Positions 1 through 8,922 are shown, counted from the stretch's first letter. The stretch: DNA of 64,000 bases from CAZABC01 sp964483405 (GCA_964483405.1 CAZABC010000010.1:1-64000), one strand, 5' to 3'. The notes: a model not told the origin generated them from the letters alone. Translations and numbers: made by a program.

Positions 1-376
1 AGGCGCGAACGGCGCCCACGGTCGGCGGTGCAGATCCTCGTCTGACGCTGCCGTGGCCCCCCGGTCCGGACGCCTCCGACGAGTGAGGGTACTGTGCCCC
101 GCCCCCACGCCGGTGTCAAGACTTGAGGTCGTGTGGGGTCTGGCGAGGTCCGTGGCGCCGGCCGACGGGCGCCGCTTGCTCGAGCGTGGGACCGCGGGCG
201 ACCGACACCCGGGTGGTGGGTCGGGTCACGTCCCGCGACACCACTGCCGTGCTCGGGTTGCGTCGGGCACGTCGCAGCTCATCTGGCGCTGCCGACCTCC
301 GCCCCCGCGACTGGTCCCGGGCGGCTGCGAACCCCCCCCCAGCCGTCGGCGAACACACCGTGACGCACACCAGGGA
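1..376. other. No recognisable gene
   Basis: No reading frame here has family-like sequence. Several frames stay open only because of the high GC content. The stretch lies downstream of the minus-strand EAL gene that stops at 377. It holds a short CACCCGGGTG palindrome near 208-217 but no convincing terminator with a T tract. Confidence 0.5.
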
Positions 377-1317
377 TCAGGCCGTCGCGGTCCCCAGCGA
401 CAGGTTCGGCGCTGGCTCGTCGTCGGCGAGCGACTCGAGGCCGTCGAGGTCCACCCACCCGACCTCGGGCGTCGCCCGCGGCGGGCCGAGGAGGAAGCCC
501 TGCCCGGCGGTCAGCCCGAGCTGGCGGATGAGGCGGAGCTGCTCGGGCGTCTCGACGCCCTCGGCGACGACGATCGCGCCCCAGCGGTCGGCGAGGTCGG
601 CGATCGAGCGGACGACGGCGAGCGTCGTGTCGCGGTGGAGGCCGCCCTGCACCAGCGACAGGTCGAGCTTGACGATGTCGAAGTGGATCTGGCTCAGGAG
701 CCGCAGTCCCGCGTTGCCGGCCCCGACGTCGTCGGCGGCCACCCGGATCCCGTGGGAGCGAAGGTCGGTGAGGACCCGCCGGACCCGGTCGAGGTCCTCG
801 ACCCGCTCGCGCTCGGTCAGCTCGACGATGACCCGCTCGGGCGCCCAGCGGGCCAGCGACAGCCGGCGGACGAATGCGGCCGCGGCGAACTCGGGCGCCT
901 CGAGCGTCCGCGGCGAGAGGTTGAGGCTGATCGACTGGTCGGGCGAGATCTGCTTCGCACCGCCGAGGATCGCGGCGATGCAGGCGAGGTCGAGGGCGAC
1001 GGTCCGGCCCGCCTCCTCGGCGGCGTGGAACAGCGCGCTCGGGTCGCGGAACATCGAGTCCTTCGGCGGCCGAACGAGCCCCTCGTAGGCGATGACCTTG
1101 CCCGACGCGAGGTCGACGAACGGCTGGTACATCGGCCGCAGCCCGCCGNNNNNNNNNNNNNNNNNNNNNNNNNNNNNNNNNNNNNNNNNNNNNNNNNNNN
1201 NNNNNNNNNNNNNNNNNNNNNNNNNNNNNNNNNNNNNNNNNNNNNNNNGCCCGCCGCCCGCCCGAGGAGCGCGACCCCCGCGATCAGGGCGATGGGGACC
1301 GTCAGGGCGACGACCAT
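377..1317 (-). CDS. EAL-domain protein (c-di-GMP phosphodiesterase-like), interrupted by assembly gap
   Basis: The C-terminal part is a nearly complete EAL domain. MYQPFVDL opens it and is followed by NLSP, ELTER, DDVGAG, VKLD and VAEGVET, which correspond to the metal- and substrate-binding motifs of c-di-GMP phosphodiesterases. The signature EAL itself reads EGL (in AYEGLVRP), and the usual DDFGTG reads DDVGAG, so activity may be altered. The N-terminus starts at ATG 1317 with a hydrophobic helix (MVVALTVPIALIAGVALLG), 3 bases after the stop of the small gene upstream. The 100-N gap at 1149-1248 hides the middle. Because its length is a placeholder, the change of frame across it means nothing, and another domain may be missing. 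Probably membrane-anchored. Confidence 0.75.
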
Positions 1318-1320
1318 CGG

Positions 1321-1530
1321 CTAGGTCGGCGCCGCGGAGCCGTCGGGCCAGCCGCCCGCGGTCACGAGGGCGAGGGCGATGGCGATCCCGCCGGCGAAGG
1401 CGAGGGTCGACGCCAGGACGAGGAGCGACCGCACGCGGCGCCGGGCGCGATGGACGGTCGCGTCCTGAGGCGCTGCGTCCGGGCGCGCCTCGGTCGGGCA
1501 CTCGGGTGCTGGTGACCGGCGAAGCGGCAT
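1321..1530 (-). CDS. Small single-pass membrane protein
   Basis: This 69-residue ORF has a charged, Arg-rich N-terminal half and one hydrophobic segment (residues 34-58, SLLVLASTLAFAGGIAIALA), then a short tail. I recognise no family. Its stop lies 3 bases before the start of the EAL gene, so the two are probably co-transcribed and translationally coupled. It may be a membrane partner of that protein, which is inference. The ATG at 1530 was chosen because upstream sequence in this frame looks non-coding. The frame is short and GC-biased, so confidence is moderate. Confidence 0.45.
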   Translation of the reverse strand: MPLRRSPAPECPTEARPDAAPQDATVHRARRRVRSLLVLASTLAFAGGIAIALALVTAGGWPDGSAAPT

Positions 1531-1639
1531 GGATGGGCCTGGTGTTCGTCCCGTCTCCGCGGGTGATCGCCCCGCGGCCAGCGGCCGACCCGCCCGGTGC
1601 GTTCGGCCCGGTCTGTTGTCCCACGCGCGCTCGCGCGCG

Positions 1640-1663
1640 ACGACCGGCTCGTGGTCCGGTCGT
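1640..1663 (-). terminator. Hairpin downstream of the FN3-protein gene
   Basis: Perfect 8-bp inverted repeat ACGACCGG / CCGGTCGT with an 8-base loop. It lies 50 bases past the minus-strand stop at 1713. There is no T tract, so it could be a Rho-independent-like or processing hairpin. Confidence 0.35.
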
Positions 1664-1712
1664 GTGGGGGGACGATGGTCCGGGGCGGTCCGCTGGGGTC
1701 CGGGGCAGGCCC

Positions 1713-2714
1713 CTACGGCGTGTACGTCACCTGGACCTTGAGCCCGTCGAGGGACAGGTCGCGGGCGTTGTTCGTCGTGACCGAGACGATCTCGAGGCGG
1801 AAGGCCGCGTCGCTCAGCTCGGTCCCCGTCCACGTCCGGCCCCACAGGTCGGCGGTGCCGCCCAGGTTGTAGGTCGTCTCGGCCGTCGTCAGCGTCGAGC
1901 CGAGCGGCTTGTACGCGGTCCAGCTCGTGCCGCCGTTCCAGGACAGCCGGACGCAGACCGTCGGGTTGCCCGGCGAGGCGCGGTCGGCGAGCAGGTCCGC
2001 GCGGACCTCGATCCCGCCGATCGAGCTCGCCCCGGGGGGGACCCCGAGCCCGAACGCCCAGAACCGATGGCGGTCCTTGCCGGTGCTGGTGCAGAGCGCC
2101 GCCGTGTTGGTGCCGGAGTTCGTGTCGACGGCGAAGATCGAGTCGTCGTCGCAGGCCTCGGCGGGGTTCGTCTGGAAGCCGTTGTTGTCACCCGATCCCG
2201 AGGTGACCGCGGCGTTCGCGCCGCAGCCCTTGAAGCCGGTGGTGGTCGTCGTGCTGACGGTGACCGACGCCTCGTTGCTCGGCGAGCTGGACCAGGGTGC
2301 GCTCCCGACGACGGTCGCGAGCACGTAGTACCAGGTGCCGTTGCCGGGCGTGTCGGTCGTCGTCGTCGCGCTGGCCGGGGTGACCGTTGCGACCAACGTG
2401 TACGGGCCACCGGGTGCGGCAGCCCGCCGGACCTGGTAGCCGTCGGCGCCGGTGTCGGGCGACGCCGTCCAGGTCAGGGTGACGGTGGCGCCGCTCGCGG
2501 AGGCGGCCAATCCGGTCGGCGCGTCGAGCAGCTCGGTCGCCGCGCTCGCGTCGGTCGTGTCGGCATCGACGAAGAAGGCCGCCGAGGGGGGGATCGGCCA
2601 GCCGAGGCCGGCGACGACGATCCCGAGGAGGACGACCGCCAGCAGCGCGGGGCCGCTCGCGCCGCGTCGGCCGCGACCCGGCCCGCCCGTGCCGCGGCGT
2701 CCGCGGCTAGCCAC
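1713..2714 (-). CDS. Secreted fibronectin type III protein, probable SipW substrate
   Basis: 333 residues. An Arg/Gly-rich N-terminus precedes a hydrophobic signal segment (about residues 20-40) followed by AFFVDADTTDAS. That stretch closely resembles the TasA-type exit motif of the neighbouring gene at 3598-4173 (ALFTDSDATDGS). Residues about 64-150 form a fibronectin type III domain (APTGLAASASGATVTLTW, then GADGYQVRRA and TWYYVLATV). The C-terminal ~170 residues look like a beta-rich carbohydrate-binding or adhesive domain, but I cannot name the family. The start overlaps the end of the SipW gene by 8 bases. The shared signal type and coupling suggest a surface fibre component or adhesin processed by SipW. 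Confidence 0.75.
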   Translation of the reverse strand: MASRGRRGTGGPGRGRRGASGPALLAVVLLGIVVAGLGWPIPPSAAFFVDADTTDASAATELLDAPTGLAASASGATVTLTWTASPDTGADGYQVRRAAAPGGPYTLVATVTPASATTTTDTPGNGTWYYVLATVVGSAPWSSSPSNEASVTVSTTTTTGFKGCGANAAVTSGSGDNNGFQTNPAEACDDDSIFAVDTNSGTNTAALCTSTGKDRHRFWAFGLGVPPGASSIGGIEVRADLLADRASPGNPTVCVRLSWNGGTSWTAYKPLGSTLTTAETTYNLGGTADLWGRTWTGTELSDAAFRLEIVSVTTNNARDLSLDGLKVQVTYTP

Positions 2715-3498
2715 GGGCCCCTCGCTGCCCGGCGGAGGACGTGCCCAGGCGCCGGCTCCGGGCTCGCTGGGCGTCGCGCACGACGGCGGCCCGCCGAGCC
2801 GCGCGACGAGCGACGTGCTCGGCGGACGGTCCGGCCATGACGACGGGCTCCGCAGCCTGCTCGACGGCGCGCTCGATCGCCGGCGCGGGGGCCGGCTCGG
2901 GGGATCGGGCAGGGTCGACGGACCGGCGGCGATCGCCGCCGTCGCTCGACCCGGCCGGCCGCCCGCCGCGCCGCGCGGCGCCGCGCTCCCCCTCGAGATC
3001 CTCGACGACGCGCGCGGCGAGATAGAGCGTCAGCGACGCGCCGATGAAGGCGAGGATGCCCGGCACCGTCGAGAGCAGGTGGAGGAGGTAGCCCAGTCCC
3101 GGGACGGTCGCGATGACCCGCCCGGTCGTCCAGCCGACCGGGACGAGGGCGGGATCGGCCGTCTCGTTGTTGTCGCCCTTCGTCCGGAGCCACCGACCGT
3201 CGGCTCGCTCGACGACCTCGGCGACCCGGTGGGTGTAGACGGTGTCCCGATCAGGGACGGTGATCGTCACGACGTCGCCCTCGCCGATCCAGGACGCGGC
3301 GACCCGCTCGAGGACGATGACCGAGCCGAGCCCGATCGCCGGCTCCATCGAGCGGCCCCTGACGACGATCGAGTCGTGGCCGGCAGCCGGCAGGACGCGG
3401 GCGATGACGAGCGCGACGAACGCGAGCGCGACGAGCCCGACCAGGACCAGGTCGAGCATCGTCCGGGCGATCGCGAGCGGGCTGGGCATCCGGTGCAT
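2707..3498 (-). CDS. sipW: Signal peptidase I, SipW/ER type (S26B)
   Basis: 263-residue membrane protease. There is a transmembrane helix at about residues 12-35, then the catalytic serine in GRSMEP (Ser50). YTHRVAEV (His90) stands where bacterial type I enzymes carry Lys; the Ser-His arrangement is typical of the archaeal/ER-like S26B group that includes Bacillus SipW. The TKGDNNETADP box follows, and a second membrane helix lies at about 150-168. The last ~90 residues are a charged, Arg/Ala-rich extension of no known role. The gene sits between a TasA-like gene and an FN3-protein gene whose N-termini both carry SipW-type signals, so these are its likely substrates. ATG 3498 is used; ATG 3489 is an alternative. 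Confidence 0.9.
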   Translation of the reverse strand: MHRMPSPLAIARTMLDLVLVGLVALAFVALVIARVLPAAGHDSIVVRGRSMEPAIGLGSVIVLERVAASWIGEGDVVTITVPDRDTVYTHRVAEVVERADGRWLRTKGDNNETADPALVPVGWTTGRVIATVPGLGYLLHLLSTVPGILAFIGASLTLYLAARVVEDLEGERGAARRGGRPAGSSDGGDRRRSVDPARSPEPAPAPAIERAVEQAAEPVVMAGPSAEHVARRAARRAAVVRDAQRARSRRLGTSSAGQRGARG

Positions 3499-3597
3499 CG
3501 TCGCTGGCTCGTCGCTCCTGCCGGCCCCCCGCCGGAAGCGCGTCGGCTGCGACCCGCCCTGACCGGCGGATCGCAGCCGCTCGATGGCGCGGGTGGG

Positions 3598-4173
3598 CTA
3601 GTTGTTGGCCGTCTGCTCGGCGTCGAAGGTGAAGGTCATCGTCACCGTCGTGCCCTGGAAGGCGTTGCCGGTCGTGTCGGGCAGGTAGGCCGAGAAGCAG
3701 AGGTCCTCGTCGATGCCGCCCGCGAGCACGCGGTCGGACGGGTCGCCGCCCGGCGTCGGATCACCGAAAACGGCGACGTCGAGGTCGCCCTGGTAGAGGA
3801 TCGTCCCGGCGCTCGGGCAGGCGCCCTCGCGGATCGTCAGCTGGATCTCGCCACCGAGGTCGTCGGCGTCGACCACCTCGGCGCTCGTCATCGCGTAGCG
3901 GAACTCGGCGGTCCCGCCGTTGGCGACGTTGAGCGTCGCCTCCTCGGTGTCGCCGGGCATCATCCCGGTGACCGCGAAGACGGTCGTCGTGTCGGTGAGG
4001 GCGATGTCGATCGTCCCGGTGGTGAAGGAGCCGTCGGTCGCGTCGCTGTCGGTGAACAGCGCCAGCGACATCGCCGTCGCGCCGATCGTGGCGACGGTCG
4101 ATGCGGTGAGGAGAAGGACCAGGAAGCCGCGACGGCGCTGGGGACGCGACGAAGCGGTGCTGGCGGTATCCAT
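3598..4173 (-). CDS. TasA/camelysin-family secreted fibre protein
   Basis: 191 residues. The signal segment (residues 15-40, GFLVLLLTASTVATIGATA) is followed by ALFTDSDATDGSFTTGTID, the hallmark junction of TasA/CalY (camelysin) proteins. Those proteins are cut by SipW and form biofilm fibres in Bacillus. The rest is a beta-rich domain with GMMPGDTEEATLNVANGG and a C-terminal FTFDAEQTANN. It lies 99 bases upstream of sipW on the same strand, so the locus is tasA-sipW-FN3 protein. A GAGAGG sequence precedes the ATG by about ten bases. The proposed role is assembly of an extracellular amyloid-like or fibrous matrix; the family is clear, polymerisation is inferred. Confidence 0.85.
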   Translation of the reverse strand: MDTASTASSRPQRRRGFLVLLLTASTVATIGATAMSLALFTDSDATDGSFTTGTIDIALTDTTTVFAVTGMMPGDTEEATLNVANGGTAEFRYAMTSAEVVDADDLGGEIQLTIREGACPSAGTILYQGDLDVAVFGDPTPGGDPSDRVLAGGIDEDLCFSAYLPDTTGNAFQGTTVTMTFTFDAEQTANN

Positions 4174-4312
4174 GCGAGCGTGACCTCTCGATTAGCGACC
4201 GCGATCTTCGCTCCGGCAGCCCGGGAGCGGTCGCGGTCCGTCCGCGTCATCAGACCCGACCGGACCCACCACGACCATGGGTCATCGGGCCGGGACGGGC
4301 CGGTACCTTCGT

Positions 4313-4345
4313 CTGCGGACGGGGTCGGTCGTGCCCCGTCCGCAG
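4313..4345. terminator. Perfect 12-bp hairpin after the acyl-CoA operon
   Basis: CTGCGGACGGGG at 4313-4324 pairs perfectly with CCCCGTCCGCAG at 4334-4345 around a 9-base loop. It sits 44 bases past the minus-strand stop at 4389 and well before the TasA start, which suits termination of the enoyl-CoA hydratase operon. There is no T run. Confidence 0.55.
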
Positions 4346-4388
4346 TGGTCGGGGGCGGTCCGGTGCGGTCGCGGCGCCCGCGCCTGCG

Positions 4389-5249
4389 CTACTCCGCGAG
4401 TCGTCGGCCTCGCTCGGCGAGCCGCTCGCCGTATCGCGCGTCGCGCCAGGCGAGCGCCGCCTTCATCCCGTCGCGCTTGACGATCGCATCGAACTCGCGC
4501 TGCTCGGGCAGGTCGTTGATGAAGGCGCCGATGTCGATCCCGGCCTCGACCGCGGTCAGGAAGCCCTGCGCCTCCATGACCCGGTTGAGCATCCGCTTGG
4601 TCAGCGCGAGCACCTCGGGCCCGGTGCCGGCGATCCGCCCGGCGAGCTCGTCCACGGTCGCCTCGAGGTCCACCGCCGGCACCGCCCGGTTGACAAGGCC
4701 GATCCGCTCCGCCTCGCGGCCGTCGACGAGGTCGCCGGTGAAGAGCAGCTCGCGGGTCTTCTTCTGGCCGATGAGGTATGGCATGAGGAGCGTGACCGGG
4801 GCCGACCCGAAGCGGATCTCGGGCTCGCCGAGCTGGGCGTCCTCGGCCGCGACGACGAGGTCGCAGGCCATCGCCAGCTCGAGACCGCCGGCGAGGCAGT
4901 AGCCGTGGACCTGGGCGATGACCGGCTTGGGCGACGACCAGACCCGGAGCGTCTGGCGGACGTCGCGCTCGAGGAGCTCGCGCCAGGCGCTCGCGGTCGC
5001 GACCTCCTCGCCCGAGTCGAGGTCGTAACCGGCGCAGAACGCCCGGCCGGCGCCGCACAGGACGATGACCCGGACGTCGGGGTCGGCGGCCGCGGCGTCG
5101 ATCGCGTCGGCGAGGGCGTCGACGAGCGCGTGCGAGAGGGCGTTGAGCTTGGCCGGCCGATTGAGGGTCAGGCGGACACCCCAGGGCATGGGCTCGCGGA
5201 GCAGGACGGGCTCGGGGGTTCCGGGGGTCGCGGTCGGCTCGGTCGTCAC
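4389..5249 (-). CDS. Enoyl-CoA hydratase/isomerase (crotonase) family protein
   Basis: 286 residues of the crotonase fold. Near the N-terminus, LNRPAKLNALSHALVDAL is the typical opening. The oxyanion-hole segments are GAGRAFCAGYDL and GYCLAGGLELAMACDLVVA. Crotonases hydrate or isomerise enoyl-CoA esters; the substrate here cannot be read from sequence. The position of the usual second catalytic Glu reads IRFGSAPVTLLMPY, so a non-hydratase activity is possible. The GTG start at 5249 overlaps the stop of the acyl-CoA synthetase gene by 4 bases (GTGA), making this the last gene of an operon with an acyl-CoA dehydrogenase and an ADP-forming acyl-CoA synthetase. Confidence 0.85.
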   Translation of the reverse strand: MTTEPTATPGTPEPVLLREPMPWGVRLTLNRPAKLNALSHALVDALADAIDAAAADPDVRVIVLCGAGRAFCAGYDLDSGEEVATASAWRELLERDVRQTLRVWSSPKPVIAQVHGYCLAGGLELAMACDLVVAAEDAQLGEPEIRFGSAPVTLLMPYLIGQKKTRELLFTGDLVDGREAERIGLVNRAVPAVDLEATVDELAGRIAGTGPEVLALTKRMLNRVMEAQGFLTAVEAGIDIGAFINDLPEQREFDAIVKRDGMKAALAWRDARYGERLAERGRRLAE

Positions 5250-7645
5250 GGTCTGGTCTCCAGGACGACGAGCCCGTCGACGGCGACGACGCCGTCGGGG
5301 CTCGCGATGACGGGGTTGAGGTCGATCTCGAGGATGTCCGGCCGCTCGGCGGCGAGCCGGCCGAGGCCGACGAGCAGCTCGACGAGGGCGTGCCGGTCGA
5401 CCGGTGGGGCGCCGCGGACGCCGTGGAGGATCGCCGCACCGCGGAGCCGGTCGAGCATCGCTGCCGCGTCGGACGGGCCCAGCGGCGCGAGGCCGATCGC
5501 GACGTCGTCGAGGACCTCGGCGAGGATCCCGCCGAGCCCGACGAGGACCGCCGGGCCGTACAGCGGATCGCGCCTGACGCCGGCGATGAGCTCGACGCCG
5601 GGGGCCGCCATCGGCTCGACGAGGACGCCGCGGACGACGAGGCCCCGGCGTCCCTCGCGCCCGCCCGCGCCTGCGCCCGTGCCCCCGCCGGCACGCGCGT
5701 GCGCCGCGCCACCCCCCCGCGCAGGCCCGAGCGCGAGCAGCTCGCTCGTCGCCGACCGGACGGTCGCCGCGTCCGCCAGCCCGAGCCGGACCCCGCCGAC
5801 GTCGCTCTTGTGGGCGAGCCCGGTCGCGTCGAGCTTGACGACGACCGGGTAGCCGAGCGCGTCCGCCGCCGCGACCGCGGCATCGGGATCGGCGGCCGCG
5901 ATCGCCGGGGTCACCGGCAGCCCGGCCGCGCCGAGCAGGTCGAGGCTCTCGCGCTCGGGAAGCCCCTCGAGGACCGGCGGTCCGAGGCCCGCCGCCGCGT
6001 GGGCGGCCGGCTCGGTCTCGTCGACCTCGGCGCCGGCGCCGCCATGGGCCGGGTCGAGCCCGTACGCCACCCGCTCGATCGCCATCGCCGGCCAGCCGGG
6101 GCGCCGCGGGCCGTCGACGAGCCGGGCGGTCCGGCGCCGGTCCCACCACGCCCGGTGGGCGATCGCCCGGAACGCCTCCTGGGCGCCGCGGAGGACCGGC
6201 ACCCCGCCGGCGTCCCGCATCGCGTCGAGGATCTCGGGCGTCGGCTCGCCCGAGGTGAGCGAGACGAAGACCGGCAGCAGGTGCGGTCGGTCGCGGGTCG
6301 CCTCGACGAGGGCGGCGGCGACCGTCCCGGCCACCTCGACCTCGCTCGGCAGCGAGCGGTACGGGAAGTCGTGGACGACCGCGAGGACGTCGTACGCGCC
6401 GGACGTCGCGAACGCCTCGAGACAGGCGCGGTAGGCGACGTCGGCCTCGGCCGCGCCCCATGGATCGAGCGGGTTGCCGACGTAGCCCATCGTCGGCAGG
6501 TCCTCGAGGATCCGCTCGCGGGTCGCCTCGGGGACCGTCGGGAGGTCGATGCCGGTGATCGGGGCGAGGTCGGCGATGAGCGAGGCCTCGCCGGTCGAGA
6601 CCGTCACGACCCCGGTCCGGCCGAGCCCGGTCCCCCGCTCCAGCCGGTGGCATCCGGCGAGCAGCTCGGCCGTCTCGAGCAGCTCGTCGAGGTCGGCGCA
6701 GCGGATGACGCCGGCCGCCTCGACCGCCGCGTCGAAGACCCGCTCCTCACCGGCCAGCGAGCCCGAGTGGGCGAGGGCCGCGACCTGCGCCTGGGCCGAC
6801 CGGCCGACCTTGACGAGGGCGATCGGCTTGCCGATGGCGAGGGCGTGGTCGGCCAGGGCGAGGAACCGCTCGGGTCGCTTGAAGCCCTCGACGAACAGGA
6901 CGACGGCATGGGTCGAGGGGTCGTCGAGACAGTAGGCGAGGTAGTCGCAGACGTCGAGGACGACCTCGGCCCCGCAGCTCACGATCCGGCTCCAGCCGAT
7001 CCGGGTCCCCGAGGCGTGGATGAACGCGTCGGTCACCGAGCCCGACTGGGCGATCCCGGCGACCCCGCCGCGGGCCTGCCAGGGGTTGACGTCGCCGATG
7101 TACGTCGCGGTGTTCGTGGTGTAGTCGACGATGCCCATGCAGTTGGGGCCGAGCAGGGCGATCCCGGCGTCGATCGCGATCCGCCGGACCTCGGCCTGCA
7201 TGTGCCGCGCCGGGTCGCCGCCCTCGACGACGCCGCCGCCGGGGATGAGCAGCGACGGCACGCCGAGCCGGGCCGCGTCCGCGGCGACCATCGCCGAGCG
7301 GAGCGGGTTGAGGGCGACGACGACGGTGTCGGGCACCTCCGGCAGCGCGTCGAGCGAGGGGAAGCAGGGCTGGCCGAGGAGCTCGTCGTACTTCGGGTTG
7401 ACGAAGTGGCAGGGGACGGCGCTCTCGAGGACGCGGAGGTTGTCGCGGACGGTCAGGGCGATGCCCGACCGCGGCGACGCCCCGACGACGGCGATGCTCC
7501 GCGGCGCGAAGAGCGGCCGCAGGTCGATGGAGCGGGCGGCGCCCGACGGTCCGGCGGCGTCCGACGGTCCGGCGACGCCCGACGGTCCGGCGGCGCCCGG
7601 ATTCGGCGTCTCGCCCGGGGGCCCGGCGGCGCCCGACTGTGTCAC
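5246..7645 (-). CDS. Acyl-CoA synthetase, ADP(NDP)-forming, fused alpha/beta subunits
   Basis: 799 residues. The N-terminal CoA-binding domain begins RSIAVVGASPRSG (about residue 48). A succinyl-CoA-ligase-like region carries AALAHSGSLAG, whose His matches the phosphorylated His of this family. The C-terminal ATP-grasp domain has YPVVVKLDATGLAHKSDVGG and ends EIDLNPVIASPDG. Such enzymes interconvert acyl-CoA + ADP + Pi with acid + ATP + CoA. The first ~40 residues are a low-complexity Gly-Pro-Ser-Ala stretch encoded by an imperfect 18-base tandem repeat (about 7538-7600). A Gly/Ala-rich insertion interrupts the ATP-grasp domain. The GTG start at 7645 overlaps the acyl-CoA dehydrogenase stop by 4 bases. 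Confidence 0.88.
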   Translation of the reverse strand: MTQSGAAGPPGETPNPGAAGPSGVAGPSDAAGPSGAARSIDLRPLFAPRSIAVVGASPRSGIALTVRDNLRVLESAVPCHFVNPKYDELLGQPCFPSLDALPEVPDTVVVALNPLRSAMVAADAARLGVPSLLIPGGGVVEGGDPARHMQAEVRRIAIDAGIALLGPNCMGIVDYTTNTATYIGDVNPWQARGGVAGIAQSGSVTDAFIHASGTRIGWSRIVSCGAEVVLDVCDYLAYCLDDPSTHAVVLFVEGFKRPERFLALADHALAIGKPIALVKVGRSAQAQVAALAHSGSLAGEERVFDAAVEAAGVIRCADLDELLETAELLAGCHRLERGTGLGRTGVVTVSTGEASLIADLAPITGIDLPTVPEATRERILEDLPTMGYVGNPLDPWGAAEADVAYRACLEAFATSGAYDVLAVVHDFPYRSLPSEVEVAGTVAAALVEATRDRPHLLPVFVSLTSGEPTPEILDAMRDAGGVPVLRGAQEAFRAIAHRAWWDRRRTARLVDGPRRPGWPAMAIERVAYGLDPAHGGAGAEVDETEPAAHAAAGLGPPVLEGLPERESLDLLGAAGLPVTPAIAAADPDAAVAAADALGYPVVVKLDATGLAHKSDVGGVRLGLADAATVRSATSELLALGPARGGGAAHARAGGGTGAGAGGREGRRGLVVRGVLVEPMAAPGVELIAGVRRDPLYGPAVLVGLGGILAEVLDDVAIGLAPLGPSDAAAMLDRLRGAAILHGVRGAPPVDRHALVELLVGLGRLAAERPDILEIDLNPVIASPDGVVAVDGLVVLETRP

Positions 7646-8820
7646 CCGACGACGCGGTCCACGCCCCGCTTCTCGAGGGCGCGGGCGATGACGAGCCGCT
7701 GGATCTCCGACGTCCCCTCCCAGATCCGGTCGACCCGCAGCTCGCGGAGGAACCGCTCGGCCGGGAACTCGCGCATGTAGCCGCGCCCGCCGAAGACCTG
7801 GACGACGCGGTCGGCGCAGCGGTAGGCCGCCTCGGACGCGAACAGCTTGCAGATCGAGGACTTCGCGTGGACCACCTTCGGGTCCGCGCCGTCGTCGGCC
7901 AGCCAGGCCGCCTCGCGGGTGAGCAGCCGGGCGGCCGAGGCGTCCGCCGCGGAGTCGGCGAGCGGGAAGCTGACGCCCTGGTAGTCGTAGATCCGCTGGC
8001 CGAACTGGACCCGCTCCGTCGCCCACTCGACCGCGAGCGTCAGCAGCCGCTCCATCGCCCCCGAGCAGCGGGCGCCGATGTGGATCCGCTCCTCGATGAA
8101 CCACTCGTTCGTCAGGACGTCGGCCTCGCCGATCCCGCCGAGGATGGCCTCGGGTCCGACCCGGACGTCTTCGAGCACGAATTGCGGATGGCGGTCGGCG
8201 AAGGTGTGCGTGTAGTCGGGGTCGTGGCTCTTCCGGAGCCCCCGCGCGTCGTAGTCGACGAGGAAGAGCGTCGGCTTGCGCTCGCCGCCCTCGAGCAGGT
8301 GGCCGTGGAAGATCATGAAGTCGGTCTCGTCGGGGGGGCCCGTGACGAACCACTTCTCGCCGTTGAGGACGTACTCGCCGGTGGCCGGGTCGTGGACGGC
8401 CGTGGCGCTGAGGGTGCGCGCGTCCGACCCGGCCCCGGGCTCGGTGATCGCGTAGGCGCCGAACCGCTCGCCGCGGAGGCTCGGCTCGAGGTAGCGGCGG
8501 CGCTGGGCCTCGTCGACGTGGAGGAGCGCGTTGTACGCGCCGGGGATGAGCGACCACAGTCCGCCGGTCGACTGGCCGAGCTGCTCGTGGACGAGGACCT
8601 GCTCGAGGACCGACCAGCCCTGCCCGCCGATCCGCGTCGGGAGCGAGCCGCCGTGGAGCCTCGCGGCGATCGCCTCGCGCTTGACGCGGTCGCGAGTCTC
8701 GACCGGGAGGCGGCCGCCACCGCGCTCGGCCTCGAGCTCGAGCGGCACGAGGACGTCCTGGGTGAACCGGCGGGCCCGATCGCGCAGCTCCGCCTGGGCC
8801 GGGGTCAGGGTGAGGTCCAT
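7642..8820 (-). CDS. Acyl-CoA dehydrogenase
   Basis: 392 residues, the standard length. It opens MDLTLTPAQAELRDRARRF and contains the FAD-binding ITEPGAGSDARTL. The C-terminal part carries QVFGGRGYMREFPAERFLRE and DRIWEGTSEIQRLVIARAL, typical of acyl-CoA dehydrogenases. It oxidises acyl-CoA to enoyl-CoA and passes electrons to ETF in the cytoplasm; chain length is not predictable. It is first in an operon with an ADP-forming acyl-CoA synthetase and a crotonase, which suggests one catabolic route for a short or branched acyl-CoA with recovery of ATP. The ATG at 8820 gives the usual N-terminus; longer readings upstream are low complexity. Confidence 0.9.
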   Translation of the reverse strand: MDLTLTPAQAELRDRARRFTQDVLVPLELEAERGGGRLPVETRDRVKREAIAARLHGGSLPTRIGGQGWSVLEQVLVHEQLGQSTGGLWSLIPGAYNALLHVDEAQRRRYLEPSLRGERFGAYAITEPGAGSDARTLSATAVHDPATGEYVLNGEKWFVTGPPDETDFMIFHGHLLEGGERKPTLFLVDYDARGLRKSHDPDYTHTFADRHPQFVLEDVRVGPEAILGGIGEADVLTNEWFIEERIHIGARCSGAMERLLTLAVEWATERVQFGQRIYDYQGVSFPLADSAADASAARLLTREAAWLADDGADPKVVHAKSSICKLFASEAAYRCADRVVQVFGGRGYMREFPAERFLRELRVDRIWEGTSEIQRLVIARALEKRGVDRVVG

Positions 8821-8922
8821 GGCTGGGGAGTGTGGGGTGTCCGTCCCTTGCCGGCCGGGGCCGTCGCGGGCCGCGGGACGGGGGCTGCGGGGCGGGGTCG
8901 GCGGGCGGGGCCGGGTCCGGCG

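Noticed and set aside
53..1324. Long plus-strand open frames opposite the EAL gene
   Set aside because: The Arg/Asp/Glu-rich sequence is the antisense reading of a real minus-strand domain; high GC keeps it open.
2452..4902. 816-codon plus-strand frame
   Set aside because: It lies antisense to the FN3, sipW, tasA and crotonase genes, shows no family motif and is compositionally an antisense shadow.
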